Shown here: positions 32,458-40,932 of the stretch, one piece after another | Layout of the letters: every line of letters begins with the position of its first letter | Position numbering within the stretch: the first letter of the stretch is position 1 | Assembly: GCF_006539525.1 (NCBI RefSeq) | Contig: NZ_BJNE01000016.1 | Coordinates: 1-61,565 of the forward strand | Length of the DNA: 61,565 nt | Direction: 5' to 3' | Origin: Glutamicibacter nicotianae | GTDB lineage: Bacteria > Actinomycetota > Actinomycetes > Actinomycetales > Micrococcaceae | The notes under the pieces: generated by a model | The model's database searches: none | What the model was told of the DNA's origin: nothing | What the model saw: only the letters and a program-made list of their open reading frames with translations | Made by a program: the position numbers and the translations under genes

Positions 32458-34065
32458 ATGCCTTTGACACCACCCATTACCCTGAACCATCTCAGCTTCG
32501 CCTGGCCCTCGGGAGAAATCGCCCTGGCCAACTTGGACGGCACTTTTCCCTCCGGGCGGACCGGGCTGATCGGCGCCAATGGCAGCGGCAAATCGACGTT
32601 GCTGAAACTGATCGCCGGGCAGCTGCACCCAACCAGCGGAACGGCGGAATCGAGCGCACCGCTGAGCTACCTTCCGCAAACGCTGGCTTTGGAACAGGAC
32701 GCTACTGTCGCCGAGCTGCTCGGGATACAGCGGATCCTTGCAGCCTTGGAAGCCATCGAGTCCGGCAGTGTGGACCCAGCGCATTTCGACGCGGTGGGTG
32801 CCAACTGGGATGTGGAAGCCCGGGTCCGCGCCGAACTGGAGCCGCTGGGATTCGGCGGCCTGGATCTGGGCCGGAAGGCATCCACGCTATCGGGCGGCGA
32901 AGCGATGCTGCTGGCAGTGACCGGGCTGCGCATCGCCGATTCACCCATCACCTTGCTCGACGAGCCGACGAATAACCTCGATCGTCCCACCCGCGAATTG
33001 CTCTACGAGCTGGTCCTCACGTGGAAGGGCACGCTGGTCGTGGTGAGCCACGATATCGAGCTGCTCGAGCTCATGGAGCACACGGTGGAGCTCTACGACG
33101 GGAAGCTCAGCGTTTACGGAGGGCCCTACAGCGCATATCGCGAGCAGCTGGAAACCGAGCAGCTGGCAGCCGAGCAGGCAGCCAGAACCGCCCAGGCCTC
33201 GCTGAAGGTGGAAAAGCGCCAGCGCGTCGAAGCCGAAACCAAGTTGGCCCGTGCCAAGCGTAAGGGGCGGGCCACCCAGCTTTCCGGGGGCATGCCGAAG
33301 ATCCTGGCGAACCATCTTCGCCAGAAATCAGAGGCAAACGCCGGGAAGATGCGATCGCACCTGGATGGCAAGGTCGATTCCGCCCAAGCACGGCTCGACG
33401 AAGCCGATCAGCGGGTACGCCAGGTCGAGCACATCAATATCGAGTTGCCAGATCCGAAGCTGCCCGCCGGCAAGCAGGTTGCCGTGCTGGGTTCAGCGCA
33501 AGACCCGTTCATCATCCAGGGAGCCGAACGCGTAGGACTTGTCGGACCCAACGGTTCGGGGAAAACCACGCTGCTCAGGCAGATGCTCGCAGGCGTTGCT
33601 CCGGGCAGCGGTTTGGGCGGAAAGCTTTTCGTGGACCGGGTCGGGTATCTGCCACAGCGCCTGGAAGGCCTGGACGGCCAGCTGAGCGCCATGGAGAATG
33701 TGGCGTCGGTGGCTCCAACGGCAACCGCGAACGACGTGCGCCAGATGCTTGCCCGGCTGCTGCTGCGCGGGGCCAGCGCCGACCGTCCCTTGGCGGCGCT
33801 CTCGGGCGGCGAGCGCTTCAGGGTCTACCTGGCGACGCTGCTGCTCGCGGAACCCACACCGCAGCTGCTGATCCTCGACGAGCCCACGAATAATCTGGAT
33901 GTGGACAGCGTGCGCCAGCTCAGCGAGGCGCTCGGTGCCTACAAGGGTGCGTTGCTGGTAGTCAGCCACGATCAGCATTTCCTGTCGCAGCTGGATCTGG
34001 ACTATTTGCTGGAAACCGGTCCCGGGGGAACCTTGGCGAAATCCTATCCGGATCCGGTTCGATAA
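32458..34065 (+). CDS. ABC-F family ATP-binding protein
   Basis: 535 residues from ATG 32458 with GGGAGG 7 bases upstream. Two ABC cassettes: Walker A GANGSGKST (about 44) and GPNGSGKTT (about 361); signatures LSGGEAMLL and LSGGERFRV; Walker B LLDEPTNNLD and LILDEPTNNLD. The linker (about 220-330) is charged and coiled-coil like (EAETKLARAKRKGR). No membrane segments, so it is a ribosome-acting ABC-F (translation factor or antibiotic protection), not a transporter. The structured leader argues for an inducible role. Confidence 0.9.
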   Translation: MPLTPPITLNHLSFAWPSGEIALANLDGTFPSGRTGLIGANGSGKSTLLKLIAGQLHPTSGTAESSAPLSYLPQTLALEQDATVAELLGIQRILAALEAIESGSVDPAHFDAVGANWDVEARVRAELEPLGFGGLDLGRKASTLSGGEAMLLAVTGLRIADSPITLLDEPTNNLDRPTRELLYELVLTWKGTLVVVSHDIELLELMEHTVELYDGKLSVYGGPYSAYREQLETEQLAAEQAARTAQASLKVEKRQRVEAETKLARAKRKGRATQLSGGMPKILANHLRQKSEANAGKMRSHLDGKVDSAQARLDEADQRVRQVEHINIELPDPKLPAGKQVAVLGSAQDPFIIQGAERVGLVGPNGSGKTTLLRQMLAGVAPGSGLGGKLFVDRVGYLPQRLEGLDGQLSAMENVASVAPTATANDVRQMLARLLLRGASADRPLAALSGGERFRVYLATLLLAEPTPQLLILDEPTNNLDVDSVRQLSEALGAYKGALLVVSHDQHFLSQLDLDYLLETGPGGTLAKSYPDPVR

Positions 34066-34137
34066 CCCCACGGCGGTGCGCTGCCGGTCTAGACTTGTTC
34101 AAAGCACACCGCCGAGGACCCCGAAAGCAAGTTGAAC

Positions 34138-34389
34138 ATGTCCTATCCCCAGCGCACCGTCGAAGTCGTCAACACCGGCCTCGTGATCGACCAGTCCGCG
34201 ACCCTGCTCTGGCAGGACATCAAACGAGCCTTCATCTATGAAACGGGTTCCGGCCAGGAGGCGCTCACCTGCGCAGAATTCATGCTGGTTGAGGGTTACA
34301 GCGTGGAAATCAATAGCCAGATGCCCGGCTGGGACGTGGCCATTGAGCACCTGCCGCGGCGCATTGAGAACCTGGTCGACGAACGCTAG
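34138..34389 (+). CDS. small hypothetical protein
   Basis: 83 residues from ATG 34138. Soluble; starts MSYPQRTVEVVNTGLVID and contains LTCAEFMLVEGYSVEIN. Its acidic character and length suggest a compact alpha/beta domain, but I do not recognise it. Ends 18 bp before the hydrolase gene, so the two are probably co-transcribed. Confidence 0.55.
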   Translation: MSYPQRTVEVVNTGLVIDQSATLLWQDIKRAFIYETGSGQEALTCAEFMLVEGYSVEINSQMPGWDVAIEHLPRRIENLVDER

Positions 34390-34407
34390 CAACCAATAGG
34401 AGCACCC

Positions 34408-34998
34408 ATGGCTACGATCGTTCTTTTCCATCACGTCCAGGGCCTGACCCCTGGGGTGCAGCAGATGGCCGCTGAATTGCGCGCGGCCGGCCACACGGTG
34501 CACCCGGTGGACCTGTACGCCGGCAAGCTGCCCAAGGATTTCGACACGGGCATGCGCATGGCGGGCAAGATGACCGAGGACAAGATCCAGGAACGCGTCG
34601 ACAAGCTCTTCGCCAAGCTGCCCGAAGAGCTGGTATACATCGGCACTTCGTGGGGTGCCGCGCTGGCCCAGCAGTGCGCGCAGCAACGCCCCGGCGCCGT
34701 CGCCGCGGTCCTGCTGGAATCCTTTGTGGACTTGGAAGCCGAGTGGAGCTTCGGGCCGTGGCCGGAAGGCGTGCCGGTGCAGATCCACGGCATGGACCAG
34801 GATCCGTTCTTCGCGAAGGAAGGCGATCTGGAAGCAGCGCAACGCTTCGTCAGCAATGAGGGCGCAGGGCTCGCCGAGCTGTTCACCTACCCTGGCGACA
34901 AGCACCTGTTCACCGACAGCTCGCTGCGCTCGCATGACCCGGAAGCCCGCGCATTGGTGATGGAGCGCATCATCAAATTCCTGGAGCGCTACGTTTAG
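34408..34998 (+). CDS. dienelactone hydrolase family protein
   Basis: 196 residues, alpha/beta-hydrolase fold. Nucleophile elbow GTSWGAALAQ (Ser near residue 82, where classical dienelactone hydrolase has Cys), Asp in GMDQDPFF, and His in PGDKHLFTDSS near residue 170. ATAGGAG precedes ATG 34408. Substrate unknown. Confidence 0.82.
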   Translation: MATIVLFHHVQGLTPGVQQMAAELRAAGHTVHPVDLYAGKLPKDFDTGMRMAGKMTEDKIQERVDKLFAKLPEELVYIGTSWGAALAQQCAQQRPGAVAAVLLESFVDLEAEWSFGPWPEGVPVQIHGMDQDPFFAKEGDLEAAQRFVSNEGAGLAELFTYPGDKHLFTDSSLRSHDPEARALVMERIIKFLERYV

Positions 34999-35043
34999 CA
35001 GGAGGGGCAGCCCGGCGGTTCCATGCTGGACAATGAATTGAAA

Positions 35044-35081
35044 AACCGGACCCGGCTTGCGTCTGCAAGCCGGGTCCGGTT
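35044..35081 (-). terminator. terminator for tRNA-Lys
   Basis: Perfect 17-bp stem AACCGGACCCGGCTTGC (35044-35060) / GCAAGCCGGGTCCGGTT (35065-35081) with loop GTCT. On the minus strand it is followed by TTTTTCAATT. It begins 8 bp past the tRNA 3' end and may also stop transcription from the hydrolase gene. Confidence 0.85.
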
Positions 35082-35088
35082 CACTCTG

Positions 35089-35161
35089 TGCGCCCTGCGG
35101 GGATCGAACCCGCGACCAATGGATTAAAAGTCCAGTGCTCTACCAGCTGAGCTAAAGGCGC
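35089..35161 (-). tRNA. tRNA-Lys(TTT)
   Basis: 73 nt. Acceptor GCGCCTT pairs with AGGGCGC (one G-U), D-arm GCTCAGCTGGTAGAGC, anticodon loop CTTTTAA (anticodon TTT), T-arm GCGGGTTCGATCCCCGC, discriminator A. CCA is not encoded. Followed by a strong terminator. Confidence 0.95.
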
Positions 35162-35322
35162 ACGGCACAAGGCCAAAATCCATACTACCTGATGGACCGG
35201 CATGATCATTAATCGGCGTATTCCGCACCGTGGCATCCCGTAATTCCCGCTTGATCTTGGGGTTTGCAAGCTAAATCACCTTGTTGGCTGAGAACTCAGG
35301 TTCAGCGAGTATTCTGGAGCGC

Positions 35323-35988
35323 ATGAGAGGTGCACGTGCAGGATCAAAAGTAGCCCAGGATGCGGGGTTCCGCCATCACAAGCCACGCCCCTTCGCCCCG
35401 GCAGATTTCGAGCCCTATGAAGGAGGCGCTGACCCGGCGCGCGTCTCCGAGGCCGCTCATCTGTCTGCCCAGGCTTTCGTGCAACGAGGCATTGCCAACA
35501 ACGACCCCGAAGTTTCACGCCGGCTGATCGCCGTTGCCGAGGAAGAGGGCTTGGAGGTGCTCGCTGAGCTGTGGAGCGAAGCTCCCGCCCACTCCCTGCC
35601 CGGCGCGCTGTGGCGCCTGTATGCGGTACGCGCGGCCACCATGGGCAAGCCGGAAGTGCACGCGGCACGGTTCCAGGCCGGAGCCCACCGTGCCCAGGTC
35701 GAACGCATCGTCGCCGGGGTGGCCGAACCGCCGACCGCCGAAGAAATGAAGAAGATGACCGGGTCGATTCTCTCCGGCGCCTTCAACGGAGACTTCGCCC
35801 ACGCCCTGGAACGCACTGCCGCCTATTGCCGGGTCGTGGCCCTGGGCATGACCGAGCATGCCGATGCCGCAGATTTCTCCAACAGCGACCGGGGAACGAA
35901 GCTGACGCAGCAGGCCAAGGCGCTGACGGCTACGGCCGCTGATCTGGAAGTCTGCGCCCGGTTGTGGCGCCAGGACGCATTGGACTGA
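35323..35988 (+). CDS. conserved actinobacterial hypothetical protein
   Basis: 221 residues from ATG 35323; GGAG is unusually close (3 bases), so the start is uncertain. Mostly helical and soluble; recognisable stretches are LPGALWRLYAVRA and ILSGAFNGDFAHALERTAAYCRVVALG. Arthrobacter genomes carry homologues, often with uninformative or misleading names. No functional motif seen. Independent gene between tRNA-Lys and an MFS transporter. Confidence 0.6.
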   Translation: MRGARAGSKVAQDAGFRHHKPRPFAPADFEPYEGGADPARVSEAAHLSAQAFVQRGIANNDPEVSRRLIAVAEEEGLEVLAELWSEAPAHSLPGALWRLYAVRAATMGKPEVHAARFQAGAHRAQVERIVAGVAEPPTAEEMKKMTGSILSGAFNGDFAHALERTAAYCRVVALGMTEHADAADFSNSDRGTKLTQQAKALTATAADLEVCARLWRQDALD

Positions 35989-36051
35989 AAGGCGCTCCCG
36001 CGCCATTAGGATGGATTGAGGAAGTTACCCCTCAATTCTAGGCAGGTGGGT

Positions 36052-37263
36052 GTGGGCGCCGCATCGAGGACCGACTCTTCAGGACTCGTACGCTGGTTGC
36101 TGATCTTGATCGCAACGGCGCTGCTGTCCCAAACGGCGCTGAACCTCATCCGGCCGGTCACCACTTACAAGCTCATCTCCTTTGGCTCCGGCGCGTTTAC
36201 CGTCGGCGTGGTGACTGCCGCCTATGCAATCCTTCCGTTGTTCACCGCGATGATGCTGGGCCGGGTCAGTTCGCGCATCCGCAGGATCCGCTTCCTGATG
36301 GTTGCCGGCGTCGCCCTCCTGGCCGCTGGCGGCATCGGCATCAATTTCTCGCCGAATGCGCTGACCGTTGCCCTGTCCAGTGCCGTGCTGGGGCTTGGGC
36401 ATTTGATGTTCACCATTGGCGGGCAATCGTCCATTGCCCGGTTCTTCCCCGACAGCGATCTGGACAAGGGCTTCGGCTGGTTCACTGCCGCCTATGCCGC
36501 TGGGCAATTCATCGGGCCGCTGATCGGCGGAATGGTGCTCGGCTCCGGCACCGACGCGCTCTCCGCCGAGCGTGTTGCCGATATCAGCCTGTCGCTGTGG
36601 ATTGCCGCCGGGTGCTCGCTGCTGGCTGTCCCCTTCCTGCTTCCGAGCTGGCAACCGAAGATCTCCAAAACGGCGTCGCAGACCCGGCCGCCGAAGTCCA
36701 AGGCCTCCATTCCCTCGGTCCTGCGCATCAAGGGCATGGCCTCGCACATGTTCGCTTCGATGACCCTGCTGGCGATGCTGGACATCCTCACCGCATTTTT
36801 GCCGCTGGTGGCGGAGAAACATGGCGTCACACCGGAAGATGTTGGTGTGCTTTTGGCCATTCGAGGTTTCGCTTCGGTTATTTCGCGGCTGTTCATCCCG
36901 AAGCTCTCGGCCCACTTCGAACGCAACCACCTGCTGGTCACCAGCTTGTGGGCTTCGGGCGTTGCCATCGCCCTGGCGCCGGTGTTCATCGATTCGCTCT
37001 GGGCTGCCGGGGTGGCGCTGCTGGTCGGCGGCTTCTTCCTGGGCCTGGGCCAGCCGATGACCATGACGATGATTTCCACGTCGGTGCCGGCGGTGGACCG
37101 CGGCGCGGCATTAGCCGTCAGGCTCATGGGAAACCGGGTCGGACAAGTAGCTTTGCCGATTATCTCAAGTACTGTCGCTGCTGGGTTGGGTCCCGCTGGC
37201 GCGATCTGGTTCTGCTGCGCACTGCTCTGCTTGAGCGGAGCCGAAAAGAGCCTGCGCCGGTAG
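36052..37263 (+). CDS. MFS transporter
   Basis: 403 residues from GTG 36052 (AGGCAGG about 6 bases upstream); TTG 36016 or GTG 36046 are alternatives. Twelve predicted helices in two halves with a central loop rich in Lys/Pro near residues 205-225. The TM2-3 loop has GRVSSRIRRIRFL, the MFS motif A position. Substrate unknown. The C-terminus is short (ends GAEKSLRR). Confidence 0.78.
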   Translation: MGAASRTDSSGLVRWLLILIATALLSQTALNLIRPVTTYKLISFGSGAFTVGVVTAAYAILPLFTAMMLGRVSSRIRRIRFLMVAGVALLAAGGIGINFSPNALTVALSSAVLGLGHLMFTIGGQSSIARFFPDSDLDKGFGWFTAAYAAGQFIGPLIGGMVLGSGTDALSAERVADISLSLWIAAGCSLLAVPFLLPSWQPKISKTASQTRPPKSKASIPSVLRIKGMASHMFASMTLLAMLDILTAFLPLVAEKHGVTPEDVGVLLAIRGFASVISRLFIPKLSAHFERNHLLVTSLWASGVAIALAPVFIDSLWAAGVALLVGGFFLGLGQPMTMTMISTSVPAVDRGAALAVRLMGNRVGQVALPIISSTVAAGLGPAGAIWFCCALLCLSGAEKSLRR

Positions 37264-37486
37264 CGTGATAAACCGCACGAGCACCGCCCTGGCGGTTGAC
37301 AGCGCACCGGTCAGGCGAGAACACTAGATAACGGTGCCGGGCTGCTGGTAACCCCGGGCTCCAAAATTCTGCCGCTTCGAGCGGCCTTCCGCCGAGAGGC
37401 GTTCCCAGTCCGGCACCATCACGTACCCGGCGTTAACTTCCGCGTCGTAAACTGTTCTGCGTTGGTACCAATAACAGTCGAATCGA
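37264..37486. other. intergenic region upstream of the DUF47-Pit operon
   Basis: 223 bp. Holds GTTAACTTCCG (37431-37441), resembling one 11-bp PHO-box unit, but without a second good unit. A minus-strand frame (37324 up into the next gene) is open and ends GARGYQQPGTVI; it has no ribosome-binding site and is probably not a gene. No promoter can be assigned with confidence. Confidence 0.35.
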
Positions 37487-38116
37487 ATGGTGCGCCGAAA
37501 AGTGAAGTTCCAGATCTTTCCCTCCGCCTCGCGCGGCATCGAGTTGCTGTGCGGGTTGGCCACGACCATTCGCACCTCCGTTGCCAATGTCGCCGAGATG
37601 ATCGGCTCACCCGACACCCGTGCAGATCAGCTGCGGGATTTGGCTGCCGCGGAAGCCGAGGCCTCCGACCTGGTGCACGCGGTGCTCACCCACCTGCGCA
37701 CCAGCTATATCAGTCCGCTTCCCCGCGAAGACATGTACACCCTCTCGCGTTTGCTGCACGAGACCATGGAACACCTGCGCGGCACCGGCGAGCTGATCAT
37801 GACCGTTGGCTCCACCCCGCTCTCCGAGCGTTCCTCGGAGCAGCTTGAACTCATTTCGCAGCTGGCCGAACTGGCCTCCGATTCGGTCCAGCGCCTGCAC
37901 AACCTCGATGACCTGGAAGACAACTGGCTGCAGATGCTGCAGTTCTCCAAGCGCGCGGCGCGCACCCACCTGGTGTGGGTCAACGAGATCTCGAAGTTCG
38001 CCAAGGCAGGCACGATCCACCGCCACCAGCGCGTGGCCGACCACCTGATGCTCACGGCCAACACCCTGCGCCAGTTTGCCGACCACCTCGGTCGCGTGCT
38101 GGTGAAGGAGTCCTAG
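37487..38116 (+). CDS. DUF47 family (PhoU-like) phosphate transport regulator
   Basis: 209 residues, all helical. FQIFPSASRGIELLCGL at the start and EASDLVHAVLTHLRTSYISPLPREDMYTLSRLLHETME are typical of Pit-accessory (DUF47) proteins, which carry PhoU-like metal-binding three-helix bundles. ATG 37487 (GTG 37490 or 37499 possible). Four bases before the Pit gene, so the pair is co-translated. Confidence 0.87.
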   Translation: MVRRKVKFQIFPSASRGIELLCGLATTIRTSVANVAEMIGSPDTRADQLRDLAAAEAEASDLVHAVLTHLRTSYISPLPREDMYTLSRLLHETMEHLRGTGELIMTVGSTPLSERSSEQLELISQLAELASDSVQRLHNLDDLEDNWLQMLQFSKRAARTHLVWVNEISKFAKAGTIHRHQRVADHLMLTANTLRQFADHLGRVLVKES

Positions 38117-38120
38117 GGAC

Positions 38121-39149
38121 ATGACCATCCTTTCGGTCCTCACCGGAATCGCGATCGTCCTCACGCTGGGCTATGGCGTGCTCAACGGCTTCAGGGATGC
38201 CTCCACCGCGGTTGCGGCCTCGGTGCGCACCAGGGCGCTGCGCCCGGCCATAGCGGTCTCCGTGGCGGCAGTATTCGCCTTCCTCGGCACCCTAGCCACC
38301 TCGGGGCTGAGCGTGGCGCTGGTGGACAAGCTGAACTTCAACGTCCCCGATGGCGTCGTCGGCTTGAAGCTGCTGATCTGCGGCCTGCTGACCGCCGGCG
38401 CCTGGGGACTGTATTGCTGGTGGCGCGGCTTGCCGGTCAGTTCCACCCACGCGTTGTTCTCCGGACTGGTGGGCGCCAGCGGCGCCTCGGCCTTCATGGG
38501 CGACCTGCCGATGTCCGGTGCCTGGGGGCTGCTGCTCGGCTCGGTGCTTCTGCCGTTGCTGATCACCCCGGTGATTGCCTACCTGCTGTCCTACGTGCTG
38601 GTGATTCCGGCGACCTGGCTGATGCGCCATAATTCCTCGGGTTCGGTCAACAACGGCTCGCGCGCAGGCCAAGCCATTGCCGCCTGTGCGGTAGCGCTGG
38701 GGCTGGGGCTGCAAGATGGCCAGCGCACCGGCGCGATGATCGCACTGGTGCTGATCACCGGGCATGCGATGGACCCGGGACCCGTGACCTGGGCCATCCA
38801 GCTGGCCGCCGGCACGGCGCTGGGCCTCGGCGTGCTCCTAGGCGGATGGCGCATCACCTACACGCTCGGCCGCCGGCTGGTGAACTTCGATCCGCTGCGC
38901 GGCATGATCGCCCAAGGCGTGGCCGCGGCCATGCTGTTCCTCGGCTCGCTGGTCCTGCACCTGCCGCTGTCCACCACGCAGGCGGTCACCAGCGGCATCG
39001 TCGGCGCCGGCAATAACCAGGCTTTCGAATCGGTGGTGTGGCGCAATGTCACCAAGGTGCTGCTGCACTGGGTGCTGACCCCGGTGGTCTGCGTTGCCTG
39101 CGGCGCGATCCTCACGCTGGCGGTGCATCCGCTGCTGGGCAACGCCTAG
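38121..39149 (+). CDS. pitA: low-affinity inorganic phosphate transporter, Pit family
   Basis: 342 residues, about ten membrane helices. Signature repeats GVLNGFRDASTAVAASVRTRAL and LPVSSTHALFSG in the first half, and LPLSTTQAVTSGIVGAG in the second, define the PitA/PHO4 family. Proton-coupled uptake of metal-phosphate. Downstream of its DUF47 accessory gene; the last 4 bases overlap the convergent XRE gene. Confidence 0.88.
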   Translation: MTILSVLTGIAIVLTLGYGVLNGFRDASTAVAASVRTRALRPAIAVSVAAVFAFLGTLATSGLSVALVDKLNFNVPDGVVGLKLLICGLLTAGAWGLYCWWRGLPVSSTHALFSGLVGASGASAFMGDLPMSGAWGLLLGSVLLPLLITPVIAYLLSYVLVIPATWLMRHNSSGSVNNGSRAGQAIAACAVALGLGLQDGQRTGAMIALVLITGHAMDPGPVTWAIQLAAGTALGLGVLLGGWRITYTLGRRLVNFDPLRGMIAQGVAAAMLFLGSLVLHLPLSTTQAVTSGIVGAGNNQAFESVVWRNVTKVLLHWVLTPVVCVACGAILTLAVHPLLGNA

Positions 39150-39343
39150 TTTTCGCCCGGAACGAAGAGGTCTTCGATCCTGCAGCCGAAGACCGCAGAT
39201 AGCTTGAAGGCCAGCGGCAAGGACGGATCGTAGCGGCCCTTTTCGAGCGAGATGACAGTTTGGCGCGAGACGCCGAGCAGGTCCGCCAATGCCTGCTGGG
39301 AGAACCCGCGTTCCCTGCGGTATTCACTGAGATTGTTCTCCAT
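39146..39343 (-). CDS. small XRE family regulator (YozG-like)
   Basis: 65 residues: only a Cro/CI helix-turn-helix, with RRERGFSQQALADLLGVSRQTVISLEKG and PSLPLAFKLSAVFGCRIEDLF. It follows the membrane-protein gene on the same strand by 82 bp. Such pairs are common, with the small regulator repressing the membrane protein operon. Confidence 0.88.
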   Translation of the reverse strand: MENNLSEYRRERGFSQQALADLLGVSRQTVISLEKGRYDPSLPLAFKLSAVFGCRIEDLFVPGEN

Positions 39344-39425
39344 TAGCTTTCGGCTCGCTTACTCGGTTGCACAAAGCGCGAGCGGGCCGATGCTACGGCG
39401 CGGGAATCGGAATCGCGCTTGTGCA

Positions 39426-39902
39426 TCAGCCTTCCACCTTCTTGATCACCAGGTAGCGCACGAGCACGTCTACGGCAGCCAGCAGAACGACCCCGACAAG
39501 CAGCATCACCGGTTCTACGTCAATGCGCAGCAAACCCAGCGCCATGGCGCCCAATCCGCACAGGGCGATCAGATCATGAAATGCTCCGAAAGCCGCCTTT
39601 TCGTACCATTTTCCCTCGATGGATGATTCCGGATCCCGCACGGCTCCGGCCAGAGTATCCCTGTCCAGCATGAATACCCAGCACAAGGCGGACGCAGCGG
39701 GCAGCATCAGCAGTGCAAAGACCAGTCCGGACAGCATCTTGCGCTGCTGATCGGCTTCGGGGCCGAATGTCCACCAGATCAGCGCCATGGCAGCGCAGAG
39801 CACCAGCCCCCCGAGCAGTGACAGGATGATCAGCAGGGCTGTCGATCCGCCGAATCGCGAACGACCCCATTTGCTTTGGCCAACTGACTCTTTTGAATCC
39901 AC
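39426..39902 (-). CDS. four-helix membrane protein paired with XRE regulator
   Basis: 158 residues from GTG 39902, five bases after GGGGG; adjacent GTG 39905 also possible. Predicted membrane segments at about 22-44, 55-75, 105-123 and 128-146. A short cytosolic loop (RDPESSIEGKWYEKAAFGAF) lies between helices 2 and 3. No family recognised with certainty. First gene of the two-gene unit controlled by the repeat-rich promoter at 39934-39974. Confidence 0.7.
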   Translation of the reverse strand: MDSKESVGQSKWGRSRFGGSTALLIILSLLGGLVLCAAMALIWWTFGPEADQQRKMLSGLVFALLMLPAASALCWVFMLDRDTLAGAVRDPESSIEGKWYEKAAFGAFHDLIALCGLGAMALGLLRIDVEPVMLLVGVVLLAAVDVLVRYLVIKKVEG

Positions 39903-39933
39903 CACTGCCCCCTTTCCGATAAATGTAAACCTC

Positions 39934-39974
39934 ACTTTACTGACAAGGTCGCTTTACAGTCAAGGGAGCTTTAC
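39934..39974 (-). promoter_or_regulatory. promoter with three 17-bp-spaced GTAAAG repeats
   Basis: On the minus strand GTAAAG occurs at 39974-39969, 39957-39952 and 39940-39935, spaced exactly 17 bp. A promoter TTGACT (39963-39958) with 18-bp spacing to TAAAGT (39939-39934) is interwoven with them, and a half-inverted TTTAC follows. Probably the operator array of the adjacent XRE repressor. Confidence 0.65.
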
Positions 39975-39990
39975 GTGAATGGTTAAAGTG

Positions 39991-40020
39991 CAGCGGCGCA
40001 CCGCAATCGGTGCGCCGCTG
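39991..40020. terminator. terminator downstream of pstB
   Basis: Perfect stem CAGCGGCGCACCG (39991-40003) / CGGTGCGCCGCTG (40008-40020), loop CAAT. Followed on the minus strand by CACTTTAACC, a weak U-tract. Confidence 0.65.
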
Positions 40021-40025
40021 GCGGT

Positions 40026-40094
40026 GATCCCCTCCAGGATCCCCGGAAGACCCCCCTTCCGGTCCGTCTACCATCCGCTCAAGGAGCGGCGGTA
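40026..40094. other. three tandem hairpins between pstB and its terminator
   Basis: Plus-strand reading: GATCC-CCTCCA-GGATC (40026-40041), CCGGAAG-ACCCCC-CTTCCGG (40043-40062), TACC..CCGCTC-AAG-GAGCGG.GGTA (40069-40094). The first two have C-rich loops, reminiscent of the actinobacterial 6C RNA motif but not a full match. It may be an ncRNA, or 3' structure protecting pst mRNA. Confidence 0.35.
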
Positions 40095-40104
40095 GCCGAA
40101 ATCT

Positions 40105-40884
40105 TTATCCGAAGCGTCCGGAGACGTAATCCTCGGTGGCCTTCTGCTCCGGGTTGGAGAAGATGGCTGCGGTGTCGTTGTACTCGATGAGCTTGCCCGG
40201 CTTGCCGGTGCCGGCGATGTTGAAGAATGCGGTCTTGTCGCTCACGCGGGCGGCCTGCTGCATGTTGTGGGTCACGATCACCACGGTGTAGTCGTTCTTC
40301 AGCTCGTTGATCAGGTCCTCGATGGCCAGGGTGGATATCGGGTCCAGTGCCGAGCACGGCTCGTCCATCAGGATCACGTCGGGCTTGACCGCAATGGTGC
40401 GGGCAATGCACAGGCGCTGCTGCTGGCCGCCGGAAAGGCCCGAGCCCGGCTTGTCCAGGCGGTCCTTGACCTCATTCCAGAGGTTTGCGCCGCGCAGCGA
40501 CTTCTCCACCAGCGCGTCGGCGTCGGACTTGGAGATCTTCTTGCCGTTCAGCTTCACGCCGGCCAGCACGTTGTCCTTGATGGACATGGTCGGGAACGGG
40601 TTGGGGCGCTGGAAGACCATGCCGATCTGGCTGCGCACGGTCACCGGGTCCACGCCCGCGCCGTACAGGTCGTCGCCGTCCAGCAGGACCTGGCCCTCGA
40701 CGCGGCCTCCGGGGATGACCTCGTGCATGCGGTTCAGGGTGCGCAGGAAGGTGGACTTGCCGCAACCCGATGGGCCGATGAATGCGGTAACCGACTTCGG
40801 CTCGATGTTGATCGAGACGCCTTCAACGGCGAGGAACTTGGAGTAGTAGACGTTCAGGTCATTGACGTCGATGCGTTTTGCCAT
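40105..40884 (-). CDS. pstB: phosphate ABC transporter ATP-binding protein
   Basis: 259 residues. Walker [11 protein letters not shown]-loop region [11 protein letters not shown], signature LSGGQQQRL, Walker [14 protein letters not shown], switch His in VTHNMQQA. The C-terminus EDYVSGRFG is the usual PstB ending. Last gene of pstSCAB, 48 bp after pstA. Confidence 0.96.
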   Translation of the reverse strand: MAKRIDVNDLNVYYSKFLAVEGVSINIEPKSVTAFIGPSGCGKSTFLRTLNRMHEVIPGGRVEGQVLLDGDDLYGAGVDPVTVRSQIGMVFQRPNPFPTMSIKDNVLAGVKLNGKKISKSDADALVEKSLRGANLWNEVKDRLDKPGSGLSGGQQQRLCIARTIAVKPDVILMDEPCSALDPISTLAIEDLINELKNDYTVVIVTHNMQQAARVSDKTAFFNIAGTGKPGKLIEYNDTAAIFSNPEQKATEDYVSGRFG

Positions 40885-40932
40885 GATGTAATCCTTGAAA
40901 AAGTTTGGGTTTGTCCGGACCGGAGCCTAGGC

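Noticed and set aside
37324-37617. 97-codon minus-strand frame upstream of and into the DUF47 gene
   Set aside because: Half overlaps a clear gene on the other strand and the rest lacks a start signal; mentioned only as unexplained open sequence.
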